Source of the DNA: Bacilli bacterium
GTDB taxonomy: Bacteria > Bacillota_I > Bacilli_A > RFN20 > CAG-826
Reading direction: 5' to 3'
Assembly: GCA_017477255.1 (NCBI GenBank)
Contig: JAFUXB010000002.1
Location: 246,474-286,498 of the forward strand
Length of the DNA stretch: 40,025 nt
Part shown: positions 31,157-39,877 of the stretch, in pieces
How positions within the stretch are numbered: the stretch's first letter is position 1
Layout of the letters: every line of letters begins with the position of its first letter
Made by a program: the position numbers and the translations under genes
The notes under the pieces: generated by a model
What the model was told of the DNA's origin: nothing
Databases searched by the model: none
What the model saw: only the letters and a program-made list of their open reading frames with translations

Positions 31157-32656
31157 TTATCTCCTATATTTTGTGTTTAAATTATTCAAAAACCTTGCAA
31201 TTCTCAACTTATTTTTCTCAAATTGCATTTTTTCCATTCTCCAGCTCCAGTTTGAAGTTGATAAAGTTGATGGCTTATTCATTCTTCCTTCAACACCAAG
31301 TTCAAGTAAATCCCACATTGGAGTAATTACACAAATTGCGTCAGATGCATAACTTATTTCAATCATTAATTTTTCAAGTTCTTCTCTACTAATTTCTTCC
31401 TTAAAATCAATATTAAAATATTTAGCATCTTCTTTAACGTTTTCTATCATTAATTTCTTTTTATCTTCAGTTAATTCATCATAGTACTCTAAAGCAGTTT
31501 CACTATCATGAGTTGATGTATAAATTAAATGGGTTTTATCAAAATTTGGAGCTCTCCAAGAATCTTCTTTAGAATTTAATATGCCTTGAACAAAAATTTT
31601 CATTCCAGGATATTTAACTTCTTTCATAAGTTTTTCAAAATCTTCATCAATAAAACCTAGATCTTCTGCAACTATTGGATAATCTAATTTATCTTTAAAA
31701 AGTTCGATTCCAGGGCCTTTAACCCATTTACCATTAATAGCAGTTTCATCACCATAAGGTATTGAATAATAAGCACTAAATCCTCTAAAATGATCAATTC
31801 TAACCAAATCATAAAGATTTAAAGCATTATTTATTCTTTCATTCCACCATTTATAATTAGTTGATTTTAAATATTTCCAGTTATATAAAGGATTGCCCCA
31901 TAATTGTCCTGTTTCACTAAAACAATCTGGTGGACATCCAGCAACATTTATTGGATTATGTTTTTCATCAAATTCAAACATTTGAGGGAATTTATAGCAT
32001 TCAATCGAATCAAAAGCTAAATAAATTGGAATATCTCCCATTATTTTTATGTTCTTTTTATTCGCGTATTTCTTTAACTTTTTATATTCATCTAAAAACT
32101 CAAATTGAGTCCACATAAAGAATTCATATAAATCTTTATTTTCTTTTTTAACTCTTTTTTCAAGTTCTATTGAATAAGGTAAATTCCATTCATTCCAAGG
32201 TCTAAAATTATGTAAAGTTTTTAAAGTCATATAAAAACTAAAATCAGATGCGTTTTTATTTTCTTTTAAGAAGGTTTTAAATCCTCTTTTACTTGTTTTA
32301 TTAAATCTAGAAAAAGCTAATTTTAATAGTTTTGTTTTTTCATTAAACATTATTTCAAAATTAGTTCTATCCTCTTCATAAAACCATTTAACTTTATTTA
32401 CTTCACTTTTTTTAAGTAAACCTTTTTCAATTAATATGTCTAAATCGATTAAATAATAACTATAACCATAATTTGATGGTGATTGATATGGACTATCTCC
32501 ATAACTAGTTAAATTTAAAGGTAAAATTTGCCAAATCTTTACATTAGATTTATCTAAAAAATCTACAAATTCATAACTAGCTTTGCCTAAAGTTCCAATT
32601 CCATATTTACTTGGAAGGCTAGTTATGTGTAAAAATATACCACTGCTTCTTTCCAT
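31157..32656 (-). CDS. malQ: 4-alpha-glucanotransferase (amylomaltase)
   Basis: 499 residues, normal for GH77. RSSGIFLHITSLPSKYGIGTLG at the N-terminus (SSGI and LPS-x-GIG), PSNYGYS, IMGDIPIYLAFDS, NPLYNW and LVRIDHFRGF (catalytic Asp), VAEDLG (catalytic Glu), and THDSE are all family motifs. It rearranges alpha-1,4 glucans and maltodextrins in the cytoplasm, releasing glucose. No SD is visible; TATAAT (32664-32669) lies seven bases before the ATG, so the mRNA would be leaderless. It is the first gene with the esterase. A repeat copy overlaps the end of the gene (RIARFLN). Confidence 0.95.
   Translation of the reverse strand: MERSSGIFLHITSLPSKYGIGTLGKASYEFVDFLDKSNVKIWQILPLNLTSYGDSPYQSPSNYGYSYYLIDLDILIEKGLLKKSEVNKVKWFYEEDRTNFEIMFNEKTKLLKLAFSRFNKTSKRGFKTFLKENKNASDFSFYMTLKTLHNFRPWNEWNLPYSIELEKRVKKENKDLYEFFMWTQFEFLDEYKKLKKYANKKNIKIMGDIPIYLAFDSIECYKFPQMFEFDEKHNPINVAGCPPDCFSETGQLWGNPLYNWKYLKSTNYKWWNERINNALNLYDLVRIDHFRGFSAYYSIPYGDETAINGKWVKGPGIELFKDKLDYPIVAEDLGFIDEDFEKLMKEVKYPGMKIFVQGILNSKEDSWRAPNFDKTHLIYTSTHDSETALEYYDELTEDKKKLMIENVKEDAKYFNIDFKEEISREELEKLMIEISYASDAICVITPMWDLLELGVEGRMNKPSTLSTSNWSWRMEKMQFEKNKLRIARFLNNLNTKYRR
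31189..31216 (+). repeat. Dispersed 27-bp repeat, in 3' end of malQ
   Basis: The plus strand reads AAAACCTTGCAATTCTCAAC and TTATTTTT, a near match to the consensus. On the malQ strand it is antisense and encodes KNKLRIARFL near the C-terminus. Confidence 0.6.
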
Positions 32657-32663
32657 ATAAATT

Positions 32664-32669
32664 ATTATA
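32664..32669 (-). promoter_or_regulatory. -10 element of malQ, leaderless spacing
   Basis: A perfect TATAAT on the minus strand with seven bases to the malQ ATG. The predicted transcription start is at or within one base of the ATG. No clear -35 is seen. The divergent dfx gene starts at 32738. Confidence 0.5.
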
Positions 32670-32737
32670 CATTTTTTGAAATGTTTTAGTTACGAATATA
32701 AAGCATTTATGTAATAATTTAATAGGAGGGTAAATTT

Positions 32738-33121
32738 ATGAAAGAATTTAAATTATTACGTTGCCCAAAATGTGGCAAAATAGTCGAATACATTGATGGA
32801 CCTGAAGGATGTCCAACAATTTGTTGTGGTGAACCAATGAAAGTAATGACTGCAAACACAACTGATGCAGCATTAGAAAAACACGTTCCATGTGTTGAAA
32901 TTGAAGGTGATGAAGTTTTAGTTCAAGTTGGTAGTGTTTTACATCCAATGACACCTGAACATCATATTTCATTTATCTATTTAGTTACTGACAAATCAGT
33001 AAGAAGAGTTGACCTTGATCCAGTAGGATCTCCAGTTGCAAAATTCTATGTTAAAGGTGAAAAACCATTAGCAGTTTATGAATATTGTAATCTCCATGGT
33101 TTATGGGTTAAAAACCTTTAA
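32738..33121 (+). CDS. dfx: Desulfoferrodoxin (superoxide reductase)
   Basis: 127 residues, the normal length of two-domain desulfoferrodoxin. The N-terminal domain has RCPKCGKIVE and ICCGEPM (four Cys, rubredoxin-like iron centre). The C-terminal domain has the ferrous centre ligands: EKHVP, LHPMTPEHHI and CNLHGLW (four His and one Cys), with the Glu-Lys pair next to the first His that serves catalysis. It reduces superoxide to peroxide without making oxygen, a typical anaerobe defence. SD GGAGGG. It is a single gene divergent from malQ and followed by a terminator. Confidence 0.96.
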   Translation: MKEFKLLRCPKCGKIVEYIDGPEGCPTICCGEPMKVMTANTTDAALEKHVPCVEIEGDEVLVQVGSVLHPMTPEHHISFIYLVTDKSVRRVDLDPVGSPVAKFYVKGEKPLAVYEYCNLHGLWVKNL

Positions 33122-33126
33122 TTTTT

Positions 33127-33154
33127 AAAAAAGAGCTTAGATCTGCAGGGTTTT
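33127..33154 (-). repeat. Dispersed repeat, diverged copy after dfx
   Basis: The minus strand reads AAAACCCTGCAGATCTAAGC and then TCTTTTTT. It lies between dfx and the terminator. It is less close to the consensus than other copies. Confidence 0.4.
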
Positions 33155-33156
33155 CT

Positions 33157-33190
33157 AAAAAAGTTGCCTTTATTCTGTAGGCAACTTTTT
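33157..33190. terminator. Bidirectional terminator, dfx and polysaccharide operon
   Basis: AAAAAAGTTGCCT (33157-33169) pairs with AGGCAACTTTTT (33179-33190), loop of 9. The stop and last codons of the dehydratase gene (33170 onward) are part of the loop and stem, so the hairpin overlaps coding sequence. Confidence 0.85.
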
Positions 33191-34138
33191 GTTTTTCTCT
33201 TCTTCTAAGAATCTATCAAATTCTTTAGCAAAATCTCTTTGAGTAGCAAATCCTAATTTTCTTAATTTAACTGTTTTCATTGAGTATTTTAAGTCATGTC
33301 TTTTTCTATCTTTAACAAATTTAATCTTTTCTTCAGGATAGTTAAATTTATTACAAATAGTTTTTACAATTTCTAAATTTGAATAAAGATTATGTTCACT
33401 AATGTTATAAATTTCATTCTTTTCACCATGTCTAACAATAAAATCTATAGCTTCGCAGTTTGTATCAACACTTAACCAATCTCTTATATTGCTACCATCT
33501 CCATAAACAGTTATATCTTGTTTTCTTCTGATAGCATCGATTGTTTTTGGTATTAATTTATCTTTATATTGGAATCTTCCATAACAATTGCTTGATCTAG
33601 ATATAGTGTAGTCAAATTTTCTGTGATTTCTTCCATAATGAAGTAAGAATACTTCTGCTCTTCTTTTTGATTCTGCATATGGATTAGATGGTGCAGGTGT
33701 ATCATCTTCCCAAAAGCTAACATCTGAAGTAATCGAATTTACACTTCCATAAACTTCATCAGTAGAAGCTTGATGGAATCGTTTAACTTTAAATCTTCTT
33801 GATAATCTAACTAGTACTTTTACACCATAAACATTTGTTCTAAAAAATGGTGTAATTAATTTAAAGCTTTTATCTACAGATGTTTCTGCAGCAAAATTAA
33901 TAACGTAATCAAATTTTTCTTTTTTAAAGAGTCTATACATCTTAAATACATCACAAATATCGCCTTTAACAAATTTGAAATTTGGTTCATTCATTATAGG
34001 GTCAAGGTTTGAAAGATTTGCGGCATAAGTTAATTTATCAACACAAACAAATTGATCATCTTTGTGATTTTCAACTACATTTAGAAGAAAATTAGCACCA
34101 ATAAAACCAGCGCCACCTGTAACTAAATACTTACTCAT
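33170..34138 (-). CDS. rfbB: dTDP-glucose 4,6-dehydratase-like NAD-dependent SDR
   Basis: 322 residues of the extended SDR family. LVTGGAGFIGANF (NAD), NFAAETSVDKS, STDEVYG (catalytic Thr, Asp, Glu), NPYAESK (Tyr-x3-Lys), SRSSNCYGRFQYKDKLIPK, YGDGSNIRDWLSV and YNISEHNL follow the RfbB pattern closely. It should make a 4-keto-6-deoxy nucleotide sugar for the surface polysaccharide. The other rfb genes (A, C, D) are not in the window, so the final sugar is unknown, and related dehydratases or epimerases cannot be ruled out. SD AGGAG is only 2 nt from the ATG. It is the last gene of the operon, 22 bp after the GT4 gene. Confidence 0.82.
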   Translation of the reverse strand: MSKYLVTGGAGFIGANFLLNVVENHKDDQFVCVDKLTYAANLSNLDPIMNEPNFKFVKGDICDVFKMYRLFKKEKFDYVINFAAETSVDKSFKLITPFFRTNVYGVKVLVRLSRRFKVKRFHQASTDEVYGSVNSITSDVSFWEDDTPAPSNPYAESKRRAEVFLLHYGRNHRKFDYTISRSSNCYGRFQYKDKLIPKTIDAIRRKQDITVYGDGSNIRDWLSVDTNCEAIDFIVRHGEKNEIYNISEHNLYSNLEIVKTICNKFNYPEEKIKFVKDRKRHDLKYSMKTVKLRKLGFATQRDFAKEFDRFLEEEKNKKLPTE

Positions 34139-34145
34139 AACTCCT

Positions 34146-34172
34146 AAAACCCCCTAAATCTCAACTATTTTT
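34146..34172 (+). repeat. Dispersed 27-bp repeat, over stop of GT4 gene
   Basis: The plus strand reads AAAACCCCCTAAATCTCAAC and TATTTTT. It spans the TGA stop (34161-34163) of the glycosyltransferase gene and much of the 22-bp gap to the dehydratase. It is most like the copy in ezrA. Confidence 0.55.
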
Positions 34173-35270
34173 ATTAATTTCAATTAATTCTTTGTATTTT
34201 TCAATTAAAATTTTTGCTTGTACATCTATATTAAATTTATATTTATCATTATAACAGTTATTCATATTTGTTACTTCTAAAATTGCATCAACCCATTTAG
34301 AATAATCATCTTCTAAAGAAACAAATTTTACAGCATTTGTAAATTTAGTTTCTTCAGTAATATTTGTAGATAATACACAAGGAATTAAAGCTGTTTGAGC
34401 TTCGACTGCTACCATTGGTAATCCTTCAAAAATTGAACTCATTATGAAACAATCAAAAGTTGGTAATATTTCAAAAATTCCAGGTAATGCTTCTAAAATA
34501 ACTACATCATTTACTAAATCTAGACTTTTAACTTCTTCTTTTAATGGTTCTAAATCACTTCCTGAGCCAACAATAACTAATTTTGCATTAGGTTTAGATA
34601 CTTTTAAAGCTTTTAAAACATGTGGTAAAAATAAAACATTTTTCTGAGATTCTAATCTTCCAATAAATCCAATAATAAAATCGTCTTTTTTGAATCCAAA
34701 TTTTTCTTTATTTACATCTTTATTAGCTTTTAAATCTTTATATCTTTCAACAATAATTGCGTTATTCATTTCAAAGAATTCTTTATCTTTAAACATGAAT
34801 TCCCCTGCTTTTATAGAACAAGCAAAATAATTTGTTGATAATTTAATAGCTCTTTTACTAAACCATTCAATGATCATCGATTTAATTTTGTTTGTTGCAT
34901 GAATTGTAGAATGTGAATGAATAATTCTTACATTGATGTTATATTTTTTAGCAAATTTACTAGCAAAATAGCCTAAGATATTATTATTAGAATGAACTAT
35001 ATCAAAATCATGATTTTCTTTGAAAAATCTAGCAAAAAACCTTCTAATCTTGAATAAATTTTTAGATTTTATCTTAGGACACAAATAAAATTTATATCCT
35101 TTTTCTTTCATATATTTGATATAAGCTTCACTAGGTTCATTATCTCCAGCAATAATACTAATTTCAAATTCTTCAGGATTAAATCTTTCTAAATAATTGA
35201 AAAACAAAGTCACAATTCCATTAGATTGCATCATTGTAGGAAAAACATACAAAATCTTAATTTTCTGCAT
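34161..35270 (-). CDS. Glycosyltransferase family 4
   Basis: 369 residues of the GT-B fold. The N-terminal half has ILYVFPTMMQSNGIVTLFFNYLERF (acceptor side); the C-terminal half has IGFIGRLESQKNVLFLPHVL, LVIVGSGSDLEPLKEEV and SSIFEGLPMVAVEAQ, the E-x7-E nucleotide-sugar motif (EGLPMVAVE). It should add a sugar to a lipid-linked chain at the inner membrane face. Gene order puts it in the polysaccharide operon: it overlaps the flippase gene by 14 bp and has SD GGAGAG. The stop is TGA, showing that TGA is not read as Trp here. Sugar specificity is unknown. Confidence 0.9.
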   Translation of the reverse strand: MQKIKILYVFPTMMQSNGIVTLFFNYLERFNPEEFEISIIAGDNEPSEAYIKYMKEKGYKFYLCPKIKSKNLFKIRRFFARFFKENHDFDIVHSNNNILGYFASKFAKKYNINVRIIHSHSTIHATNKIKSMIIEWFSKRAIKLSTNYFACSIKAGEFMFKDKEFFEMNNAIIVERYKDLKANKDVNKEKFGFKKDDFIIGFIGRLESQKNVLFLPHVLKALKVSKPNAKLVIVGSGSDLEPLKEEVKSLDLVNDVVILEALPGIFEILPTFDCFIMSSIFEGLPMVAVEAQTALIPCVLSTNITEETKFTNAVKFVSLEDDYSKWVDAILEVTNMNNCYNDKYKFNIDVQAKILIEKYKELIEINKNS

Positions 35271-36774
35271 TTAGTCTCTCCTTTTTAAAGAATGAAATAA
35301 AATATTGTCTAAATACTTTATCAAATGCAACATTTAATCCTAGTACTACTAAGCCAATAGCTACTGCAATTGATCCATTAACTAATATTTCAACATATAA
35401 ATTATCAAAGCTAAAATGTGCTAATTTAGTTAAGAATAATAATCCAACAAAAACAGCCATATACCCATATGTAAATGCGTAATATTTAAATGGTTTTAAT
35501 TTAAAATGATATTTATAAAGAATTAATGGTTCAATTATGTGACAAATTAATAAATTAGTTGCAATTGTTGCAATTAAAACACCATGGATTCCTATAAATT
35601 GAACAAGTAAAATTGATAAACCAATATTTACAACTCCTTCAATAATAGGTTTAAATCTATCATTATAAAAAGTTCCTGTTGCATCTCTAAATAATAAGCA
35701 AGCTTGCCTCATAAATTGGATAAAGTAATTAACAACAATTACAATAACAACTGTTACTTCAAGTTCTAGTTCTGCTCCAAAGAATATTTTTACAAAATCA
35801 TCAATTATTGCAAAATATCCAAGGAAGAAGATAACACCAATAATAAAGTTAAATGTTAAGAAGAAATGTAAATACTTAATTTGTGATTCTTTATCTTCTT
35901 TTACACACATCTGACCAATTGTTGAAGTCAATGGTGAGAAAAATAAAGTCAATACTCCAGTCATTGCGGTCATTATTAAAACATAATTAGAATATGATCC
36001 TAAACTTCCAACTCCAATAAATGAAGAAATAATGATGCTATCGACAGTATTTACTAATACATTTCCAATTTTGTGCATAAACATTGCACCAGTATTTTTA
36101 AATACTTCTTTTCTAGTTTCAGCATCGATTTTATCTTTAACAAGCAAGATTTCTTTAAAAGTTTTTCTAGTAAATATTTCAGTTAATACAAATTGAATAA
36201 CAACTGAAATAAATCTACAAAGCATAAAATAAATAAAGTTCTTTGTAGTAATTAAAATTACAATTTGAAAAGCGCCTTCAATAATTAAAGCAATTGCATT
36301 AAAGAATGAAGTTACATAATTCTTTTTATATGCATTAATTAACGAAGTTTTTGCGCTATAAAAATAAGTAAGGCAAACACTTAATAAATATATAAAGAAT
36401 GATAAATAAATATTCGTATCTAAAGTATTATCTTTTGCAAGTTTTGGAACAAATGGTAAAACAATTAACCCTGCAACCAAAATTACAGCACTTACAATTA
36501 AATAAACTTTTTTAAATAAATTATATAAAGCTCCTACTTTTTTAATATCGTTATCAACAATCGGTTTATACATTGAAAAACTAATTGCAGTTCCTACACC
36601 AAGTTCAGCAACAGCTAAAACTCCTAAAATACTTTTAAATAAGTTATTTAAACCATTGGCATCATTTGAAATTTCTTGGATTAAAAAACGGGTATAGAAA
36701 AGAGAAACAAGTAAGATACCTACTTTACCAAAAACTGAAATAAATACATTTAATAAACTCTGTTTTTTATTCAT
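35257..36774 (-). CDS. Wzx-type polysaccharide flippase (MOP superfamily)
   Basis: 505 residues, with about 14 membrane segments. The N-terminus NKKQSLLNVFISVFGKVGILLVSL and later GLGTAISF-like VGTAISFSMYK and SFIGVGSLGSYSNYVLI fit Wzx/polysaccharide-exporter members of the MATE/MOP group. It would move the lipid-linked repeat unit across the membrane for the EpsG-like polymerase. SD GAGG. It overlaps the upstream GT2 gene by 8 bp and the GT4 gene by 14 bp. Confidence 0.88.
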   Translation of the reverse strand: MNKKQSLLNVFISVFGKVGILLVSLFYTRFLIQEISNDANGLNNLFKSILGVLAVAELGVGTAISFSMYKPIVDNDIKKVGALYNLFKKVYLIVSAVILVAGLIVLPFVPKLAKDNTLDTNIYLSFFIYLLSVCLTYFYSAKTSLINAYKKNYVTSFFNAIALIIEGAFQIVILITTKNFIYFMLCRFISVVIQFVLTEIFTRKTFKEILLVKDKIDAETRKEVFKNTGAMFMHKIGNVLVNTVDSIIISSFIGVGSLGSYSNYVLIMTAMTGVLTLFFSPLTSTIGQMCVKEDKESQIKYLHFFLTFNFIIGVIFFLGYFAIIDDFVKIFFGAELELEVTVVIVIVVNYFIQFMRQACLLFRDATGTFYNDRFKPIIEGVVNIGLSILLVQFIGIHGVLIATIATNLLICHIIEPLILYKYHFKLKPFKYYAFTYGYMAVFVGLLFLTKLAHFSFDNLYVEILVNGSIAVAIGLVVLGLNVAFDKVFRQYFISFFKKERLNAEN

Positions 36775-37672
36775 AATGCCTCTTTAAAAACGATTGAAAA
36801 ATTTTATTTTTATGCCACTTTAAAAAGGTTTTTTCCTTAAAACTAAGGTTTTTCTTATATTTAAATGACTTAAAAAATTCTTCAGCAACTTTCTTTTCAT
36901 CTTCATCTAATAAGTAATAAACTCTACGATATTCAAGCATTTTTCTAAGTGATAATTCTTTTTCTAGATCTGGATATTTTTCAAGTAATAAATTAATTAC
37001 ATCAATAACATCAGTTCTATAAGTTTTATTACCCATCATTGAATCTTCTCTTAATAAATAGAAATATAATGTCTTATTTATTGTTTCAATTGATCTAGCT
37101 TTTTTAAAAGCTTCTACACAAGTTAATAAATCTTCACCTACTCTATAAGGTGTATTTAATGCGATGTCATCGAATAAAGCTCTCCTAAAGCATTTTGCCC
37201 ATAAAGAATTGGTTTTATGTGTTAAAATCATCTCTTTTATGTAAAAAGTTAAGTCGGATTCTATCGATGTAGTCTCAACTATTTTGCGTTCATCATTCAT
37301 GTCTTTTATTATTGAATAATCACAAACAACTATGTCTTTATTTGATGCTTTTTTAGCAAATTCTTCTAAATATGTATTAGCAATTCGATCATCTGCATCA
37401 ACAAATAAAACAAAATCTTTTTTAGCTGCTCTAAGTCCATTTTCTCTAGAACAATTTGGTCCCAAATTAACTTCATTTTTAATAACTTTAAATCTAGAAT
37501 CTATTGTACAAACTTCGTTAATAATTTCTAAGGTATTATCTTTAGAATTGTCGTTAATAAAAATAACTTCAAATTCTTTAAACGTTTGATTTATCAAATC
37601 TGAAATAATTTTATACACGTATTTTCCAGCGTTATAGCATGGAATTATTACCGAAAACCCTGCAGAACTCAT
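36767..37672 (-). CDS. Glycosyltransferase family 2 (first of two)
   Basis: 301 residues of the GT-A fold. FSVIIPCYNAGKYVYKIISDLINQTF, VIFINDNSKDNTLEII, NLGPNCSRENGLRAAKKDFVLFVDADDR carries the DXD motif. It transfers a sugar from a nucleotide donor during repeat-unit assembly. There is a weak SD (AAGGAAA) about 14 nt upstream, so its translation may rely on the previous gene. It starts 29 bp after the other GT2 gene and overlaps the flippase. The donor sugar is unknown. Confidence 0.92.
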   Translation of the reverse strand: MSSAGFSVIIPCYNAGKYVYKIISDLINQTFKEFEVIFINDNSKDNTLEIINEVCTIDSRFKVIKNEVNLGPNCSRENGLRAAKKDFVLFVDADDRIANTYLEEFAKKASNKDIVVCDYSIIKDMNDERKIVETTSIESDLTFYIKEMILTHKTNSLWAKCFRRALFDDIALNTPYRVGEDLLTCVEAFKKARSIETINKTLYFYLLREDSMMGNKTYRTDVIDVINLLLEKYPDLEKELSLRKMLEYRRVYYLLDEDEKKVAEEFFKSFKYKKNLSFKEKTFLKWHKNKIFQSFLKRHYE

Positions 37673-37701
37673 ATATTTTTTAAAATTTCCTTATTTTTAC
37701 A

Positions 37702-38538
37702 CTAACCTCTTAACTTCTTTTTATAGAACATTTCTCTAATAAAATTAGGTGCTAAATAAACTATAAATCGTGGAATAATTGTTTTTAAATATTCTCCTGT
37801 TGTAATAAATTTTGCTTTTTTCATATTCTTTAAACAAGATTTAACAGACTTATAATATTTAAGTCCACCTCTTCTTTTATAAAAATCTTTAGATACTCTC
37901 ATAAAAACTAAGTTTTCTTGAATGTTGTAACATTTAGCATTTTCTAAGAAGCATCTAAACCACATATCATAATCTTCACATAAATGAACGCTTCTAAAAT
38001 TACCAGCCTTTAAAATTAAACTCTTTTTAAACATCATTGAAGGATGAATAAATGGATTTCTTTTTTTAGCGTATTTATATATTTCTTCATTAGTTTCAGG
38101 CATTGTTCTATTTGATGCTACATTACTAATACTATCGATAAATTCAATACAATTAGAACCAACCATATCTAAATTATCTTCAATTAATTTATTTAATTCT
38201 TTTTCAAATCGATCAGTTACACTAATGTCATCGCTGTCCATTCTAGCAATAATTTCATTTTCACATTTGTTAATGCCAAAATTTAAAGCATAGCCCAATC
38301 CTTTATTTTCTTTATAAGCATAAACTTTAATTAAGTCTCTATAGTTTGTTCTATATTTAAATAAAAGATTTTCTACTTCTTCACTAATTGGTCCATCTTC
38401 AATAATTACTATTTCAGAAGGAACAATAGTTTGATTAATAATAGAATCAAGTGCTTCTTTCAATATTAAAGGTTTGTCTTTAATATATAAAGACATAAGA
38501 ACACTAAATTTAATATTTTCTAATTCTTTAAGTTCCAT
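37702..38538 (-). CDS. Glycosyltransferase family 2 (second of two)
   Basis: 278 residues of the GT-A fold. FSVLMSLYIKDKPLILKEALDSI, IVIIEDGPISEEV, NKGLGYALNFGINKCENEIIARMDSDDI with DSDD motif, and NPFIHPSMMFKKSLILKAG followed by CEDYDMWFRC, the ED-motif of the WaaE/galactosyl-type GT2. Shorter than its neighbour. There is no SD before the ATG, which lies 2 bp past the polymerase stop, so translation is coupled. Part of the polysaccharide operon; donor and acceptor unknown. Confidence 0.92.
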   Translation of the reverse strand: MELKELENIKFSVLMSLYIKDKPLILKEALDSIINQTIVPSEIVIIEDGPISEEVENLLFKYRTNYRDLIKVYAYKENKGLGYALNFGINKCENEIIARMDSDDISVTDRFEKELNKLIEDNLDMVGSNCIEFIDSISNVASNRTMPETNEEIYKYAKKRNPFIHPSMMFKKSLILKAGNFRSVHLCEDYDMWFRCFLENAKCYNIQENLVFMRVSKDFYKRRGGLKYYKSVKSCLKNMKKAKFITTGEYLKTIIPRFIVYLAPNFIREMFYKKKLRG

Positions 38539-38540
38539 AA

Positions 38541-39755
38541 CTAATAAATTAAATAATCCTTTGCTATAAATGTTCTATATGGATAAACTTTTGCAGGAAT
38601 TACTGTTCCAACAGTTAATGCAATCATTAATCCACCGACAATATATTTATAAGCTAATTTAGCTTTTCCATCTAATTTAGATAAAATATATGGGAAGATA
38701 AAAATATCTAAGCCATATAATAAAGTTCTTGTTCTATCAGCTAACATTAAATTTTTCATTAGCATCGTAGAAATTGATAAAGCAATACTTAAACCTAAAT
38801 ATAAGAAAATAGCTTTCATATTGTTATCATCTGTATTTTCAAAATAAATAAGCATGAAAATAAAGTTAGCATAACAAACAATAAATATTCCAAAACTACC
38901 ACCAATTAAAATGACGTTATTTAAGAATTTAGTAAATCCAGAATTTGGATCTAAAGATTTTAATGTGTTATCTAAAACTGATGTATCTTCGCTTGTAAAG
39001 AAATATGCATAACGTTTAATAAATGGAATATAAGAAATTGTGTATTTTAAAGCAATAAATAATACAGGAATTACAAAAATAACGCCAAATGTTAAAACCA
39101 TTAATTTATTCTTACTAAGCTTATTTCCAAACTTATCAACAAGTAAATAAATAGTTAAAATAACTAAATTAAATAATTCAGTAAAATGCGCTCCAATCGA
39201 TAATAACGCAATTAAATAAGCTAAAACAATACCTAATTTTTTATCTTTATAATTGATCAAAATTGAGAAAGCTAAAACACCCATTGATATTCCTAAGCCT
39301 TGTCTCATTTGATTCATTTGACTTACATATAAAGCATAGAATAAAAAGACAAATAACTTAGTCATGAAGTCATTTTTCTTACTTAAATAAATTGCTAAAA
39401 CAAAGTTTAAATTAGTTAATAAACCATAAATCGCAAAAAATAATTCAAATGGTAATTCGTGTTTAACAATTTGAGTAGCTAAAATATATGGAATAAATTC
39501 AATTTTTCTATACTTATCTTGATATAATCCATTTTGTAAGTCTTGTAAAACTGGAGTATCAATATCTAAATAGTCATATCCTATTCCATATCTTAAGCAA
39601 ACTGGTAAAGCTAAAATTATGAATGTTAAAACACCTAATAGAATAAAAAATAAAAGATCTTTTTTCTTCTTTTCTTTATCAAAACTTACTTTAAATTTTG
39701 TTGCAAAGAAAGTTGAAACAAATGCTAATACATAGGTTAAAGTGTAAACAAACAT
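38541..39755 (-). CDS. EpsG-like polysaccharide polymerase
   Basis: 404 residues, with about ten membrane segments. PVCLRYGIGYDYLDID, FIPYILATQ, and the SQMNQMRQGLGISMGVLAFS followed by SIGAHFTELF motif are typical of EpsG, the Wzy-like polymerases of Firmicutes (Arg-Gln and His positions conserved). It should join repeat units outside the membrane after flipping. SD GGAG. It is the first complete gene of the operon; the operon promoter should lie in the 39756-39834 interval, where no clear hexamers can be selected because the DNA is nearly all A and T. Confidence 0.85.
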   Translation of the reverse strand: MFVYTLTYVLAFVSTFFATKFKVSFDKEKKKKDLLFFILLGVLTFIILALPVCLRYGIGYDYLDIDTPVLQDLQNGLYQDKYRKIEFIPYILATQIVKHELPFELFFAIYGLLTNLNFVLAIYLSKKNDFMTKLFVFLFYALYVSQMNQMRQGLGISMGVLAFSILINYKDKKLGIVLAYLIALLSIGAHFTELFNLVILTIYLLVDKFGNKLSKNKLMVLTFGVIFVIPVLFIALKYTISYIPFIKRYAYFFTSEDTSVLDNTLKSLDPNSGFTKFLNNVILIGGSFGIFIVCYANFIFMLIYFENTDDNNMKAIFLYLGLSIALSISTMLMKNLMLADRTRTLLYGLDIFIFPYILSKLDGKAKLAYKYIVGGLMIALTVGTVIPAKVYPYRTFIAKDYLIY

Positions 39756-39834
39756 AATTTCTCCATTAAAGTAATTTTTAATTACTTTAAAATATTATAA
39801 GTGTTTTAGAAATCTTATTAAAGCAAATAAAAAA

Positions 39835-39861
39835 GTTTTCTATCTTTTTTTGATAGAAAAC
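39835..39861 (-). terminator. Terminator between IS3 element and polysaccharide operon
   Basis: GTTTTCTATC (39835-39844) pairs perfectly with GATAGAAAAC (39852-39861), loop of seven T. On the minus strand it runs into TTTTTTATTT. It would stop transcription that leaves the insertion sequence. Confidence 0.8.
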
Positions 39862-39877
39862 CCTGTATTTTGAAGTT

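Noticed and set aside
34161-34163. TGA read as tryptophan, as in Mycoplasma
   Set aside because: The GT4 gene ends here at the expected length, and all Trp residues in the conserved proteins are encoded by TGG.
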